Shown here one piece after another: positions 39,518 through 48,755 of a DNA stretch of 64,000 nucleotides. The stretch lies in contig NZ_JAVTSS010000001.1 in NCBI RefSeq assembly GCF_032678705.1, forward strand, positions 310,001-374,000, written 5' to 3'. The notes under the pieces are model-generated. The model saw only the letters and a list, made by a program, of their open reading frames with translations. It ran no database searches and was not told the DNA's origin. The stretch is from Pedobacter frigiditerrae (GTDB lineage Bacteria; Bacteroidota; Bacteroidia; Sphingobacteriales; Sphingobacteriaceae). How positions within the stretch are numbered: position 1 is the first letter of the stretch; each line of letters starts with the position of its first letter. Made by a program: the position numbers and the translations under genes.

Positions 39518-41276
39518 TGAAGTAGGTAAGGTAATACAGAATTTGGCTCCTTCACCCTCAATACTGGTAACAGTAATTTCGCCATCATTTCGGCTCACGA
39601 AATCTTTACAGACTACTAATCCTAGGCCTGTTCCTTTTTCATTTAGTGTTCCTCTAGTGGATATATTCTCTTCAGAAAACAATTTATCCATTATATCTTT
39701 CGGTATGCCAATCCCGTTATCTTTTATACAGATAAGCATATTTCCTTCCTTTTGATAAACAGCGGTAATGTGTATTTGAGAATTTTTGTTACAAAATTTA
39801 ATCGCGTTATTTATCATATTTCGCATAACAATCTGAATCATTAAGATATCTGCATACACCATTTCACCAGGAAAAACATCGTGGATAATCTCTATATCCT
39901 TGAGGCTTGCGGCAGGCAGATGATAGTTAATTTCATTGATAATCAAATTGCGTAAATCAAAAAACTCCTTTTTAATTCCAAAACCTTTTAGTTGGCTTCT
40001 AGACCAATGTAGAATGTTTTCTAATAAGTCTGTGGTTGTAGATAATGTCCTTGCTAAGCGTTGGCGAGATGTCTTTAAATTCATCTATGGTAATCTGATC
40101 GTTAGCAATCATTTTTAAAACTTCAGATAAGTTTACCAATGGCCCCCTTAAATCATGAGCTATGATAGAGAATATTCTATCTTTCAATTGGTTTAATTTT
40201 TCTAACTCACTAGCTTGATCTCTTACCCTGTTAGCTTCTTTTTTAACATTAGTTAAATCTTGCAGTTTAATAATACTAAAATCACTATTGATTTTAGAAT
40301 CATTTAAAAACAAGGTTTCAGCTTCTAAATTAAGCTTGTGTCCGTCTTTTAGTAACGTTAACTCAACTTTACCTGGATTCCGTGTCTTTATCCTTTCAAA
40401 TAATTCAGGTTGATCTGGTAATACATCTTCAAGTGAAGTGCCAATTAGATCAAATTCTTTGTTTACATTGATATATTGTTTTGTCGACTTATTATAATCG
40501 ATAATTCTATTTTTTTGGTCTAAAATGAAAAAGCCATCTTGCATCAATTCAAGCACCTTTTCTCTTGCAATCGGAATAATATCAAAAAGCTTAAAACGGT
40601 AAATCCCAATTAGCGTTAAAAAGGTTGTCATGATAAATGCAAAAGGCGTGACATCAACATGTCCAAATGGTCTAAAACCCAATAAATAAGACACATTGGC
40701 TACCCAAGGAATAAATGCAGCTATGATTATGCTGTAGTTTTGCTTTCTGTATATTGGGTCAGAAGATTTGAATTTTATTAAGATAAGATAACACCCAGCC
40801 GCAAGTAAGAGATAAAAGTAAATAGTAAAAATCAAATACCAAGGCCCAGTATCAATAGCCAATACAGGGAAAGGGCCTTCCTTTGATATTGATAATTGTT
40901 TATAATGAAGATGATGAAAAGCATTTGTCCAAACCATTAAAATAGTAAGAATTGGGAAGATTAAAATTGATATTAGATTAACCGGCTTTTTATACCAACA
41001 TTCCTTGCCGCAAAAATTTAAAGAAAAAATGAACCAATTTAAAGGCAAGGTGGCAATACCAACATATTCAATGTTGATGAAAAATTTCATTTGATAAAGT
41101 GTTCCACTTGCGAGCTCAAAACCATAGGCGATTGACCAAATGGCATTTGACAACATCATCATTGAAAACCACTTCACCGTATCTCCACCTCTACGAAATA
41201 TATAGTACGCTAAAAGGATTGTTGTGCAACCGCAGGCTATGAGAAATATTGCGTAAGCGTTAAATGTAAAATCCAT
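39497..41276 (-). pseudogene. 7TM-PAS histidine kinase broken by a frameshift
   Basis: The upstream part (41276 to 39999) has seven membrane helices of the histidine-kinase N-terminal 7TM type, a PAS-like region (about 240-330) and the DHp motif SIIAHDLRGPL. It then runs out of frame at IIYNHRLIRK and stops. The correct sequence resumes one frame over as STTTDLLENILHWSRS and continues through HATPase motifs (NNAIKFC, DNGIGIP, GTGLGL) to 39497. The shift lies at about 40036-40052, within the DHp second helix. A sequencing error would restore a normal kinase of about 590 residues; otherwise it is a recent pseudogene. Confidence 0.8.
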
Positions 41277-41414
41277 TCAATAAGTAACGAATTGTGGCTA
41301 TAAGTAATATTGAATTTCTATAGGAGTGAATAAAACTACACATTTTAGCTTTCAATTAAAAATATTATTAGTTTTACGTTAAAACATTTTCGTTTAAATT
41401 ATTGTTATCTCGTT

Positions 41415-42002
41415 ATGAAAAAAATCAGTTTAACCCTTATGCTTACTTGCTTTGCTTATTTAGCATTTAGCCAAGTGGTTCCTTCTTTTCAATTTGGTTT
41501 AAAGGGAGGAATGAATCTTTCTAAATTTAATACTACAAATACTTTCAGCAGTGATAATCAAGCAGGTTATTATGGTGGTGTTTGGGCTCGTATTGGTGCT
41601 GCAGGACTACATTTACAGCCAGAACTTTATTTGTCAGGAAAAAATACAACTTTGGTAAATAGCACTGGTCAAGAAAATGAGGTAAAATTTACTAGTCTTG
41701 ATGTACCTGTTTTAGTAGGAACAAAATTAGGTGCCGCTGGTGTTGGTTTGCGTTTAAATACTGGTCCGGTAGTTTCGTTTCTGTTAAATGAAGACCAAAA
41801 TTTTTCTCAAGCTGCTTCTGCCGCCTTTAGTGGTAAATTTAAAGACCAATCTTTTGCATGGCAATTTGGTGCGGGAGTAGACCTTGGTAAATTAGGTATT
41901 GATTTGCGCTACGAGTTGGGCTTATCTAAAATAAATGAGGCAGGTTATCAATCAACAAAACTTAATCTATATACATTAGGCTTAGCTTATAAACTATTCT
42001 AA
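41415..42002 (+). CDS. Porin-family outer-membrane beta-barrel protein
   Basis: The 195-residue product has a signal peptide (1-19, AFSQ). An eight-stranded OMP_b-brl_2/PorT-like barrel follows, with alternating hydrophobic strands and typical starts FQFGLKGGMNLSKF and LRYELGLSKI. These proteins sit in the outer membrane; their roles are varied and mostly unknown. It is monocistronic, with a strong terminator behind it. Confidence 0.85.
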   Translation: MKKISLTLMLTCFAYLAFSQVVPSFQFGLKGGMNLSKFNTTNTFSSDNQAGYYGGVWARIGAAGLHLQPELYLSGKNTTLVNSTGQENEVKFTSLDVPVLVGTKLGAAGVGLRLNTGPVVSFLLNEDQNFSQAASAAFSGKFKDQSFAWQFGAGVDLGKLGIDLRYELGLSKINEAGYQSTKLNLYTLGLAYKLF

Positions 42003-42028
42003 ATATCATCCCTTTGTCTTATAAATTG

Positions 42029-42064
42029 ATGGATAAACTTTTGTTAGTTTATCCATTTTTTTTT
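42029..42064 (+). terminator. Terminator after the porin-like gene
   Basis: ATGGATAAACT (42029-42039) and AGTTTATCCAT (42046-42056) form an 11-bp perfect stem, followed by eight or more T residues. Confidence 0.88.
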
Positions 42065-42112
42065 GGCTTTAAAATTGATGTAGTTTTTCTACCTAACCAT
42101 AAACCTATCGCT

Positions 42113-42391
42113 ATGAATATCAAAGAACTACTACTAAACGGACAAAGCTTCCTGGCACTATTAAAAGAGTTCGCAATTGAGGCTAAAGATGTAATTATTC
42201 AGGACGAAAACGTATTGCTTACCGACCAAAATTTAGCACAAAGAGAAATCTTAAAGCAGAGTATTTGTATCGAAGGAAAAAATGAAAGTGGTATCTTCAA
42301 TTTTTTTGGAACATTGCACTGCAATCTTTTGAATAAATTAGCAGTTTTCGAGATGCAAGGTTTTGAGCGTGTTGGTTTACCAACTAACTAA
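42113..42391 (+). CDS. Small conserved-looking protein, unknown
   Basis: This 92-residue soluble protein starts MNIKELLLNGQSFLALLKEF and ends GFERVGLPTN. I do not recognise a domain. The ATG at 42113 is preferred because the frame further upstream runs through the preceding terminator. Its last 4 bases overlap the stop of the convergent YihY gene. Confidence 0.55.
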   Translation: MNIKELLLNGQSFLALLKEFAIEAKDVIIQDENVLLTDQNLAQREILKQSICIEGKNESGIFNFFGTLHCNLLNKLAVFEMQGFERVGLPTN

Positions 42392-43311
42392 TCTTTTTCT
42401 TTTACTATTTCTTTCAATTCATACAGGAAAGCACCTTTAATAGGACGGATTCCGTGTGCAATGTTATCGCTAAGCACCTTTACGAAACAGGCCCCATAAT
42501 AGAAAATAAAGGAAGAGTAAAATACAAATAACATGATTAATATTATTGAGCCAGAAGCACCGTAAATGTTTCCTATGTTGCTCAATGGTAATGCAATACG
42601 TAAAATAAATTTTCCAAGCGTAAATAGGATTCCTGTTAATAATCCGCCCCTAATGGCCGTTTTCCAGCTTGGTCTACCACTAGTTAAAAATCTAAATAAT
42701 ACAGTAAACCAAGTGGTAACAATTAAAATAAATAAAACTTGGTTTAAGATAGAGAGAAACACTTTTCCAAAGGTAGGTGCAGCGCTATTGATATAGCCTC
42801 CGATTATGGCTTGTATGCCATCAGTTACTATGCCCACAAAAAACAAAATCCCTGCTAATAAAATAATGGTCATCGAGCGACCTCGAATTTTAAGGGTAAA
42901 TAAAATCCCCAATTTTTCTTTTACACCAATCTTCCATATTTGCTCCATTGAATTTTTAATGACATTGAACAAAGTAGTAGCTACAAAAATGAAAAATACA
43001 AAACTCAAAATAGTTCCCCACCAATTGTAATCAACACCTCTAATATTTCTTAATGTTTGTCTAATTTGAGCTGTTCCACTTTCGTCTAAAATGCTCGACA
43101 ATCGTTCGAATATTCTCGTTGCTAAGGTCCTTCTATCAACAAAAAAACCAAATAATCTAATCAGAATAAGTAAGATTGGTGGTAAGGCAAAGTTTGCAAA
43201 AAAGGCAGTTGCACCTGCTAAACGTAAAGGGTCGTTTTTTCTAAATAACTTAAATGCTATTTTTAAATCTGAGAAGAATAGTTTAGACCTTTTTACAGTG
43301 ATTGCGTACAT
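42388..43311 (-). CDS. YihY/BrkB-family inner-membrane protein
   Basis: The 307-residue product has six predicted membrane helices (about 30-55, 95-120, 140-165, 185-210, 220-245, 250-280) and the family pattern LAGATAFFANFALPPILL near the start and YGASGSIILIMLFVFYSSFIFYYGA near the end. The family was formerly annotated as ribonuclease BN; its true role is unclear. It is a single-gene unit. Confidence 0.9.
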   Translation of the reverse strand: MYAITVKRSKLFFSDLKIAFKLFRKNDPLRLAGATAFFANFALPPILLILIRLFGFFVDRRTLATRIFERLSSILDESGTAQIRQTLRNIRGVDYNWWGTILSFVFFIFVATTLFNVIKNSMEQIWKIGVKEKLGILFTLKIRGRSMTIILLAGILFFVGIVTDGIQAIIGGYINSAAPTFGKVFLSILNQVLFILIVTTWFTVLFRFLTSGRPSWKTAIRGGLLTGILFTLGKFILRIALPLSNIGNIYGASGSIILIMLFVFYSSFIFYYGACFVKVLSDNIAHGIRPIKGAFLYELKEIVKEKD

Positions 43312-43469
43312 CTTGGCATTTAGTGTTACTCAAAATTAATAAAAATAAGCTAATAAATCATTTTGTTAAGTAATCTTGCAGGTTTATGCCTTAAATTTTT
43401 TACTTCCTAGTTAAACAATAAAGAAATAAATTAAATTTACCAGTTCTAACCCAATAAACTCTTTTTCTG

Positions 43470-46466
43470 ATGAAAAAACTACTTTCGGCTTTGCTATTTT
43501 TTAGCACTATTTCGTTTTATACCAATGCACAAGAAATTAAATATACAAATGGTAAAAATGCTTGGAATGCTGATTCTTTAGGAAATCAAAGAGCTTTGGT
43601 AAAGGTTACTCATAATGGAGATATAGCGAAGGTTTTAATTAGGTGGAGAAGAAGCGACCCAAATCCAGAACAGAAGGCAATTATAGTTTTTGATGCTCAA
43701 ACTGGTAAGCGAATTAAGAATATTTTGCCAGTAACCTTAAAAAAGGAATATGGAATAATTTGTTTTAAGCCAGAAAGCGGGCAAGGAAATTATTATATTT
43801 ATTATCAACCATATAACAACGAGGGCAGGTCAAATTATCCAAAAGGCATTTATCCTAAGCAAGAACAAACATCCGATTGGATTTCGGTAAAAGAAGCTAG
43901 CAAAATAGCGCCAGTTACAGAGGTTTTAGAAATCCAATCAATTAATGCTTTCAATAGCGTTTATCCCATGGAAGTTATCGCAACTGCGGATGAAGTAACT
44001 AACCTAAAAGCCAAAAATTTAGAACCAGCCTATCTGGTTTTTCCAGAAAGTAGGAATTATCCAATCATCATGAGGAATGATATTCCGCAACGGTGGATAT
44101 TAAAAGGCGCACAAAAAACTTTTACCGATAAAGCTTTAAGAGGAGAGAATTTCTCTTTTCAATTGGGGATTTACGCCTTAAAGGATTTACAAAATGTAAA
44201 ACTGAAGTTCAGTGATTTAAAAGATAAAGCTGGCAATAAAATCTCTGCTAAATTAATTTCTTGCCTAAATACCGATGGAACAGCTTATGATGGAAATGTA
44301 TTGAGCAAAGAAGTTAATGTTCCTCAAAATCAAGTGCAAGCATTATGGAATTTATTAACCATTCCAACTACAGCAAAAGCAGGAAAATACACCGGAACTG
44401 TAATTGTTTCTGCAACCAATGCGCCTTCGCAAACTATTCAATTAAATATTACTGTTGATGCGCAAATAGCAAAGGAAAATGGAATAAATGAACCTAGGAA
44501 ACAAACTCGTTTAACCTGGTTAAATTCTACCTTAGCTCAAAAAAATACAGTTATTGCGCCTTACATTCCTTTGCAAATTTCTGGAAACAGCATTAGTTTT
44601 TTAGGTAGGAAAGTAGAATTGGATAAAAATGGTTTTCCAAAACAAATTCAAACTTTCTTTAGTCCAGAAATGACTGAGATTACCCCAACGCCGAATAATT
44701 TATTATACGAAAACATTCACTTCCACTTTGTGCGCAAAGCTGATGGAAAGAACATAAAAATGGCCGATGGTGGAGTTGAATTCACTAAAAAAGAAGCAGG
44801 AACAGTGCAATGGAAAGCGAAAAGTGGTAACGATAGTTTGCAAGTTGATGTTACTGGAAGTTTAGAGTTTGATGGTTTTTTAGCTTACACAGTAAAAGTA
44901 ACCGCATTAAAAGATGTGGCGTTGAAAGATGTTACGATGCATATTCCTTTCAACAAAACTGCCGCAACTTATATGATGGGCTTAGGTCAGAAAGGCGGTT
45001 TACGACCAGAACAGGTTGATTGGAAATGGGAGGTTGCCACAAAAAATCAGGATGGTACTTGGCTAGGAAATGTTAATGCTGGCTTGCAATATTCATTAAG
45101 AGACGAGAACTATGTACGGCCATTAAATACCAACTTCTATTTACAAAAGCCATTGTTATTGCCTAAATCTTGGGGTAATGAAAATAAAGGCGGAATAAGT
45201 GTAGGAATTAAAGGAAGTTCGATGTTGGCCAATAATTATACAGGGGAACATCAAATGAAAAAGGGCGATGTACTTTACTATAATTTCAATTTATTAATCA
45301 CACCTTTTCATACCATTAATACAGATTTTCAATGGGAAACTAGATTTTATCATAAGTACAGTACCATTGATAGCATTAAGGCAACTGGTGCTAGTGTTGT
45401 TAATATTCATCATGCTAATGCAATAAATCCTTGGATAAATTATCCATTTATTGAGCATGCTAAAATGAAAAAATACATTGACGAAGCGCATGCTAAAGGT
45501 TTAAAAGTTAAGATTTACAACACTGTTCGTGAGTTATCAAATAGAGCTTATGAAACATTCCCGATGAGAAGTTTAGGTTATGAAATCTATTCTACAGGTA
45601 AGGGTGGCGGCTTTTCTTGGTTGCAAGAACATGTTAAAGATGATTATATCGCAGCGTGGTTTGTGCCAGAAATTAAAGATGCAGCCATTGTAAATAGCGG
45701 AATGAGTAGGTGGCATAACTATTATGTGGAGGGAATGAACTGGTTAACGAAAAATGTGGGCATTGATGGTATTTACTTAGATGATGTGGCATTCGATAGG
45801 ATAACTATGAAACGTGTTAAACGTGTTTTAACGCAGAACGGGCATCCTGGAATTATAGATTTACACTCAGCAAACCAATACAATAAGGCAGATGGCTTTA
45901 ACAATAGCGCCAATTTGTACATGGAGCATTTTCCATATTTAAATCGTTTGTGGTTTGGTGAATACTTTGATTACGAAAAGAACAAGCCAGATTTCTACCT
46001 AACCGAAGTAAGTGGAATTCCATTTGGTTTAATGGGCGAAATGCTGCAAGATGGTGGGAATCCTTGGCGTGGAATGATTTACGGAATGACTAATCGTTTA
46101 CCTTGGTCGGGCAATAACGATCCAAGACCACTTTGGAAAGTTTGGGATAACTTTGGTATGAAAGGCACAAAAATGATTGGTTACTGGTCTCCAAATTGTC
46201 CGGTTAAAACTAGCAATGCGGAAGTATTAGCTACAGTTTACAAGAAACAAGGTGCAGCATTGGTTTCTATTGCAAGTTGGTCTGAAAAAGATGAAACAAT
46301 CACATTAAATATTGACTGGAATAAATTAGGTATTAATCCGGCTAAGGCAGTATTAACAGTTCCTGAAGTGCAAAATTTCCAAATAGGAGCTAGCATCGGA
46401 AGCCCAACTGAAATAACTATTCCAAAGGGAAAGGGATTGTTGATTGTGATTAAAGAGAAAAACTAG
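43470..46466 (+). CDS. Large exported glycoside-hydrolase-like protein (DUF6067 type)
   Basis: The 998-residue product has a signal peptide (1-20), two beta-rich N-terminal domains (about 25-330, the second ending before QIAKENGINEPRKQTRL) and a galactose-mutarotase-like central part (about 340-600). A TIM-barrel-like domain follows (about 620-910) with DGIYLDDVAFDR, which places candidate acids at its Asp pair, and LHSANQY. A small C-terminal beta domain closes it. This matches the DUF6067/GH123-like proteins of Bacteroidetes, whose substrates are mostly unknown. It is outside any SusCD locus, so the target glycan cannot be inferred. A terminator follows. Confidence 0.75.
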   Translation: MKKLLSALLFFSTISFYTNAQEIKYTNGKNAWNADSLGNQRALVKVTHNGDIAKVLIRWRRSDPNPEQKAIIVFDAQTGKRIKNILPVTLKKEYGIICFKPESGQGNYYIYYQPYNNEGRSNYPKGIYPKQEQTSDWISVKEASKIAPVTEVLEIQSINAFNSVYPMEVIATADEVTNLKAKNLEPAYLVFPESRNYPIIMRNDIPQRWILKGAQKTFTDKALRGENFSFQLGIYALKDLQNVKLKFSDLKDKAGNKISAKLISCLNTDGTAYDGNVLSKEVNVPQNQVQALWNLLTIPTTAKAGKYTGTVIVSATNAPSQTIQLNITVDAQIAKENGINEPRKQTRLTWLNSTLAQKNTVIAPYIPLQISGNSISFLGRKVELDKNGFPKQIQTFFSPEMTEITPTPNNLLYENIHFHFVRKADGKNIKMADGGVEFTKKEAGTVQWKAKSGNDSLQVDVTGSLEFDGFLAYTVKVTALKDVALKDVTMHIPFNKTAATYMMGLGQKGGLRPEQVDWKWEVATKNQDGTWLGNVNAGLQYSLRDENYVRPLNTNFYLQKPLLLPKSWGNENKGGISVGIKGSSMLANNYTGEHQMKKGDVLYYNFNLLITPFHTINTDFQWETRFYHKYSTIDSIKATGASVVNIHHANAINPWINYPFIEHAKMKKYIDEAHAKGLKVKIYNTVRELSNRAYETFPMRSLGYEIYSTGKGGGFSWLQEHVKDDYIAAWFVPEIKDAAIVNSGMSRWHNYYVEGMNWLTKNVGIDGIYLDDVAFDRITMKRVKRVLTQNGHPGIIDLHSANQYNKADGFNNSANLYMEHFPYLNRLWFGEYFDYEKNKPDFYLTEVSGIPFGLMGEMLQDGGNPWRGMIYGMTNRLPWSGNNDPRPLWKVWDNFGMKGTKMIGYWSPNCPVKTSNAEVLATVYKKQGAALVSIASWSEKDETITLNIDWNKLGINPAKAVLTVPEVQNFQIGASIGSPTEITIPKGKGLLIVIKEKN

Positions 46467-46517
46467 TCCGAAAGTCGGAAAGACCGAAAATTTTATTCAT
46501 TAGAAAAGCAAATGCAG

Positions 46518-46548
46518 AAGCCCGATTTAGGTTAGTCGGGCTTTTTGC
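46518..46548 (+). terminator. Terminator after the GH-like gene
   Basis: AAGCCCGA and TCGGGCTT pair around a 10-base loop, with TTTTTGC after it. It lies 52 bases past the stop codon. Confidence 0.8.
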
Positions 46549-46550
46549 TA

Positions 46551-46620
46551 CAATCTTTTTGTGCTTCGACAAGCTCAGCATGACAAAAAGTATTTCCGCT
46601 TCTTCCGATAGCTATCGGAA
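46551..46620. repeat. REP-like element with perfect 18-bp palindrome
   Basis: The segment contains CTTCGACAAGCTCAGCATGAC, the same class as elements at 37264 and 63784, followed by TTCCGATAGCTATCGGAA. Both words are widespread in intergenic DNA of Bacteroidetes. Confidence 0.6.
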
Positions 46621-46838
46621 CCCGTTTAGATAACATGGGCTTGTACAACTAGGTTGGGCAACCTTGCAACCTTGCCAAAAACCACAACCTTTAACATTAA
46701 ACCCGACAGACGCGAAAATCTCCCGATTCTTCATCGGGAATTGAAGCAAATGGCGGGATTGATTTTGCCACGTACTGCTAAATTGCTTTTCAAAAAACTT
46801 TTTACATCATTTAAGGGTTATTCTACAAAACTTAACCT

Positions 46839-46955
46839 ATGAATAATTTCTTCAGAACTATCATTGCTGGCTACGGTGCTAAAAAACTAGGAGGTGGCTG
46901 TTTATCAACCATCATTATTTTTGTAGTTATTTATTACGCTTTGGGACATTGTTAA
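46839..46955 (+). CDS. 38-residue single-helix membrane microprotein
   Basis: The frame encodes a polar start (MNNFFRTIIAGYGAKKLGG), then Gly-Cys and a hydrophobic helix (LSTIIIFVVIYYALG) ending HC. The motif GYGAKKLGGGC followed by a helix is one I associate with short conserved hypothetical proteins of Bacteroidetes; this is memory, not a search. A terminator begins at the stop codon, which supports a real short gene. Likely inner-membrane; function unknown. Confidence 0.55.
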   Translation: MNNFFRTIIAGYGAKKLGGGCLSTIIIFVVIYYALGHC

Positions 46956-46987
46956 AAAAGCTGCTCAGTTTCCTGAACAGCTTTTCT
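46955..46987. terminator. Bidirectional terminator
   Basis: AAAAAGCTG and CAGCTTTT pair with a continuing CTCAG/CTGA stem interrupted by one unpaired base on each side and a TTTC loop. It ends the microprotein gene on the plus strand and the DUF6970-like gene on the minus strand. Confidence 0.75.
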
Positions 46988-47343
46988 TATTTTCTATCGT
47001 CTTGCCAAATTAACTTTTCCTTGCTTCGCTTTTCAAAAAAGTCTTTGCATTTGCCATCGCCTTTTCCTGTAAAGCCACCATCCGGACTGCAAATTAGATT
47101 ACAATTGCTATCGTAAAGCGAACTTGGAATATCACAGCATTTTTGCGGAATGAAGTAAACAACTTGACCGTTGTATTCGTATTGCCAAACACTTGCTGGT
47201 GGATTTGCTACATTCTCTGCTTTTATTTTTTCAATCTTCTCAAGGATGCAAATAGGAACGTCTTTGAAATCTTCTTTTTTGCAAGTTTGCGTTTGCAATA
47301 ATACAAAGCCAATAAATAAGAATTTAAGTTTTGTAGCTATCAT
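46987..47343 (-). CDS. Small lipoprotein, DUF6970-like
   Basis: The 118-residue product has a signal (about 1-18) and a Cys at TC (residue 21) that could be a lipobox. Four further Cys lie in FIPQKCCDIPSSLYDSNCNLICSPDGG, followed by FTGKGDGKC. This Cys-rich pattern resembles DUF6970-type proteins that include the phrase CCD...NC..LC.PDGG. Function unknown. It stands alone next to the HppD gene. Confidence 0.6.
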   Translation of the reverse strand: MIATKLKFLFIGFVLLQTQTCKKEDFKDVPICILEKIEKIKAENVANPPASVWQYEYNGQVVYFIPQKCCDIPSSLYDSNCNLICSPDGGFTGKGDGKCKDFFEKRSKEKLIWQDDRK

Positions 47344-47462
47344 TATCTTTTAACATCAAATGAATTAATTTTGTTTCGTTAGTAAGGAACTGGCTGATGG
47401 TAAGATTTTGAAATTTGGAGTTAGACTGGTCTCAATTCTCATATCTCAATTCTCACATCTAA

Positions 47463-48593
47463 TTACAAGTTCCCTCTCAATTCCTGTTCGCGTTCCAAAG
47501 ATTCAAACAAAGCTTTAAAGTTTCCTGCACCAAAAGATTGCGCCCCTTTACGTTGTATAATCTCAAAGAAAAGTGTAGGACGGTCTTCAACTGGTTTGGT
47601 GAAAATCTGCAACAAATAACCTTCCTCATCACAGTCGACCAAAATGCCAAGACTTTTTAACAATGCTATTTCCTCGTCAATTTCTCCAACACGTGTTGGC
47701 ATCATTTCGTAATAAGCTTCAGGTGGCGGACTTAAGAACTCAACACCCCTTGCCTTTAATTCGGTTACGGTTCTTACAATATTCTTGGTAGCAACCGCAA
47801 TATGTTGAACGCCTTCACCTTCATAAAATTCTAAGTATTCTTCAATTTGAGATTTTTTCTTTCCTTCAGCAGGTTCATTGATTGGAAACTTCGAAAAACC
47901 ATTTCCATTGCTCATCACCTTACTCATCAATGCAGAATACTCGGTATTAATCTGTTTATCATCAAATGAAAGGATGTTTACAAAACCCATTACATCTTCA
48001 TACCACTTTACGGTTTCATTCATTCGGTTCCAGCCCACGTTGCCCACGCAATGGTCTATGTAAAGTAAACCTGCATCGCTTGGGTTGTATTCACTTTTCC
48101 ATTCACGGTAACCTGGCATAAATACGCCATTGTAATTTTTGCGTTCAACGAACATGTGAACGGTTTCGCCGTATGTATAAATCCCAGACATTCTTACTTC
48201 TCCGTTTTCATCACTTAAAGTTTGCGGCTCCAAGTATGGCTTTGCTCCACGTTTGGTTGTTTCTTCGAAAGCACTGTAGGCATCATCAACCCAAAGCGCT
48301 AAAACCTTTACGCCATCACCATGGGTTTTAACATGCTCGGCAATTACGCTATCAGATTTTAAAGCCGTTGTTAAAATCAATCTTATTTTGCCCTGTTGTA
48401 AAACGTAAGATGCTCTGTCGCGAACTCCAGTTTCTGGGCCGGCGTAAGCTAAGGATTGAAATCCGAATGCTGTTTTATAATAATGGGCAGCCTGTTTGGC
48501 ATTGCCCACATAAAATTCTATATAATCCGTACCGTTTATTGGAAGGAAATCTTGTGCTTTTGCTATTTTTTCTGCGAATGTTTGTGTTGACAT
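47463..48593 (-). CDS. hppD: 4-Hydroxyphenylpyruvate dioxygenase
   Basis: The 376-residue product has two vicinal-oxygen-chelate halves with iron ligands His181 (LYIDHCVGNV), His264 (GVQHIAVAT) and Glu344 (LFFEIIQRKG). It converts 4-hydroxyphenylpyruvate to homogentisate in tyrosine degradation. The start at 48593 is used because the 20 extra upstream codons come from a low-complexity spacer. Homogentisate dioxygenase is next upstream on the same strand. Confidence 0.97.
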   Translation of the reverse strand: MSTQTFAEKIAKAQDFLPINGTDYIEFYVGNAKQAAHYYKTAFGFQSLAYAGPETGVRDRASYVLQQGKIRLILTTALKSDSVIAEHVKTHGDGVKVLALWVDDAYSAFEETTKRGAKPYLEPQTLSDENGEVRMSGIYTYGETVHMFVERKNYNGVFMPGYREWKSEYNPSDAGLLYIDHCVGNVGWNRMNETVKWYEDVMGFVNILSFDDKQINTEYSALMSKVMSNGNGFSKFPINEPAEGKKKSQIEEYLEFYEGEGVQHIAVATKNIVRTVTELKARGVEFLSPPPEAYYEMMPTRVGEIDEEIALLKSLGILVDCDEEGYLLQIFTKPVEDRPTLFFEIIQRKGAQSFGAGNFKALFESLEREQELRGNL

Positions 48594-48755
48594 TTTATTA
48601 TTTATTAGGGCTGATGGGCTATGGTTGATGGTTAATTGCTGTGATGCATACAACCTAGCTTAAACTATCAGCTAACGTTTTAAACTCTTATTTCTTTGTA
48701 TGTTATATGTTATTGCACCCAAGCCATTAACTATTGACTATTATCTATCAACTTT
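48594..48755. repeat. Spacer with quasi-repeats between hppD and hmgA
   Basis: The spacer has degenerate words such as GGTTGATGGTTAATTG and ACTATTGACTATTATCTATC. Similar low-complexity spacers occur at 47432-47460, 55930-55990 and 63735-63780. I see no gene or operator here. Confidence 0.4.

Larger units (their letters stand above)
46467..46838. other. Palindrome-rich intergenic region (372 bp)
   Basis: It holds the GH-like gene's terminator, a REP-like segment with TTCGACAAGCTCA, the 18-bp palindrome TTCCGATAGCTATCGGAA (46603-46620) and a smaller CCCGAT-N5-ATCGGG hairpin (about 46721-46738). A 62-codon TTG-start frame (46654-46842) overlaps the next gene's ATG but runs through these palindromes, so I do not call it. 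Confidence 0.65.

Noticed and set aside
46654..46842. 62-codon frame overlapping the microprotein start (ATGA)
   Set aside because: TTG start, runs across intergenic palindromes and has low-complexity composition. The overlap is probably accidental.
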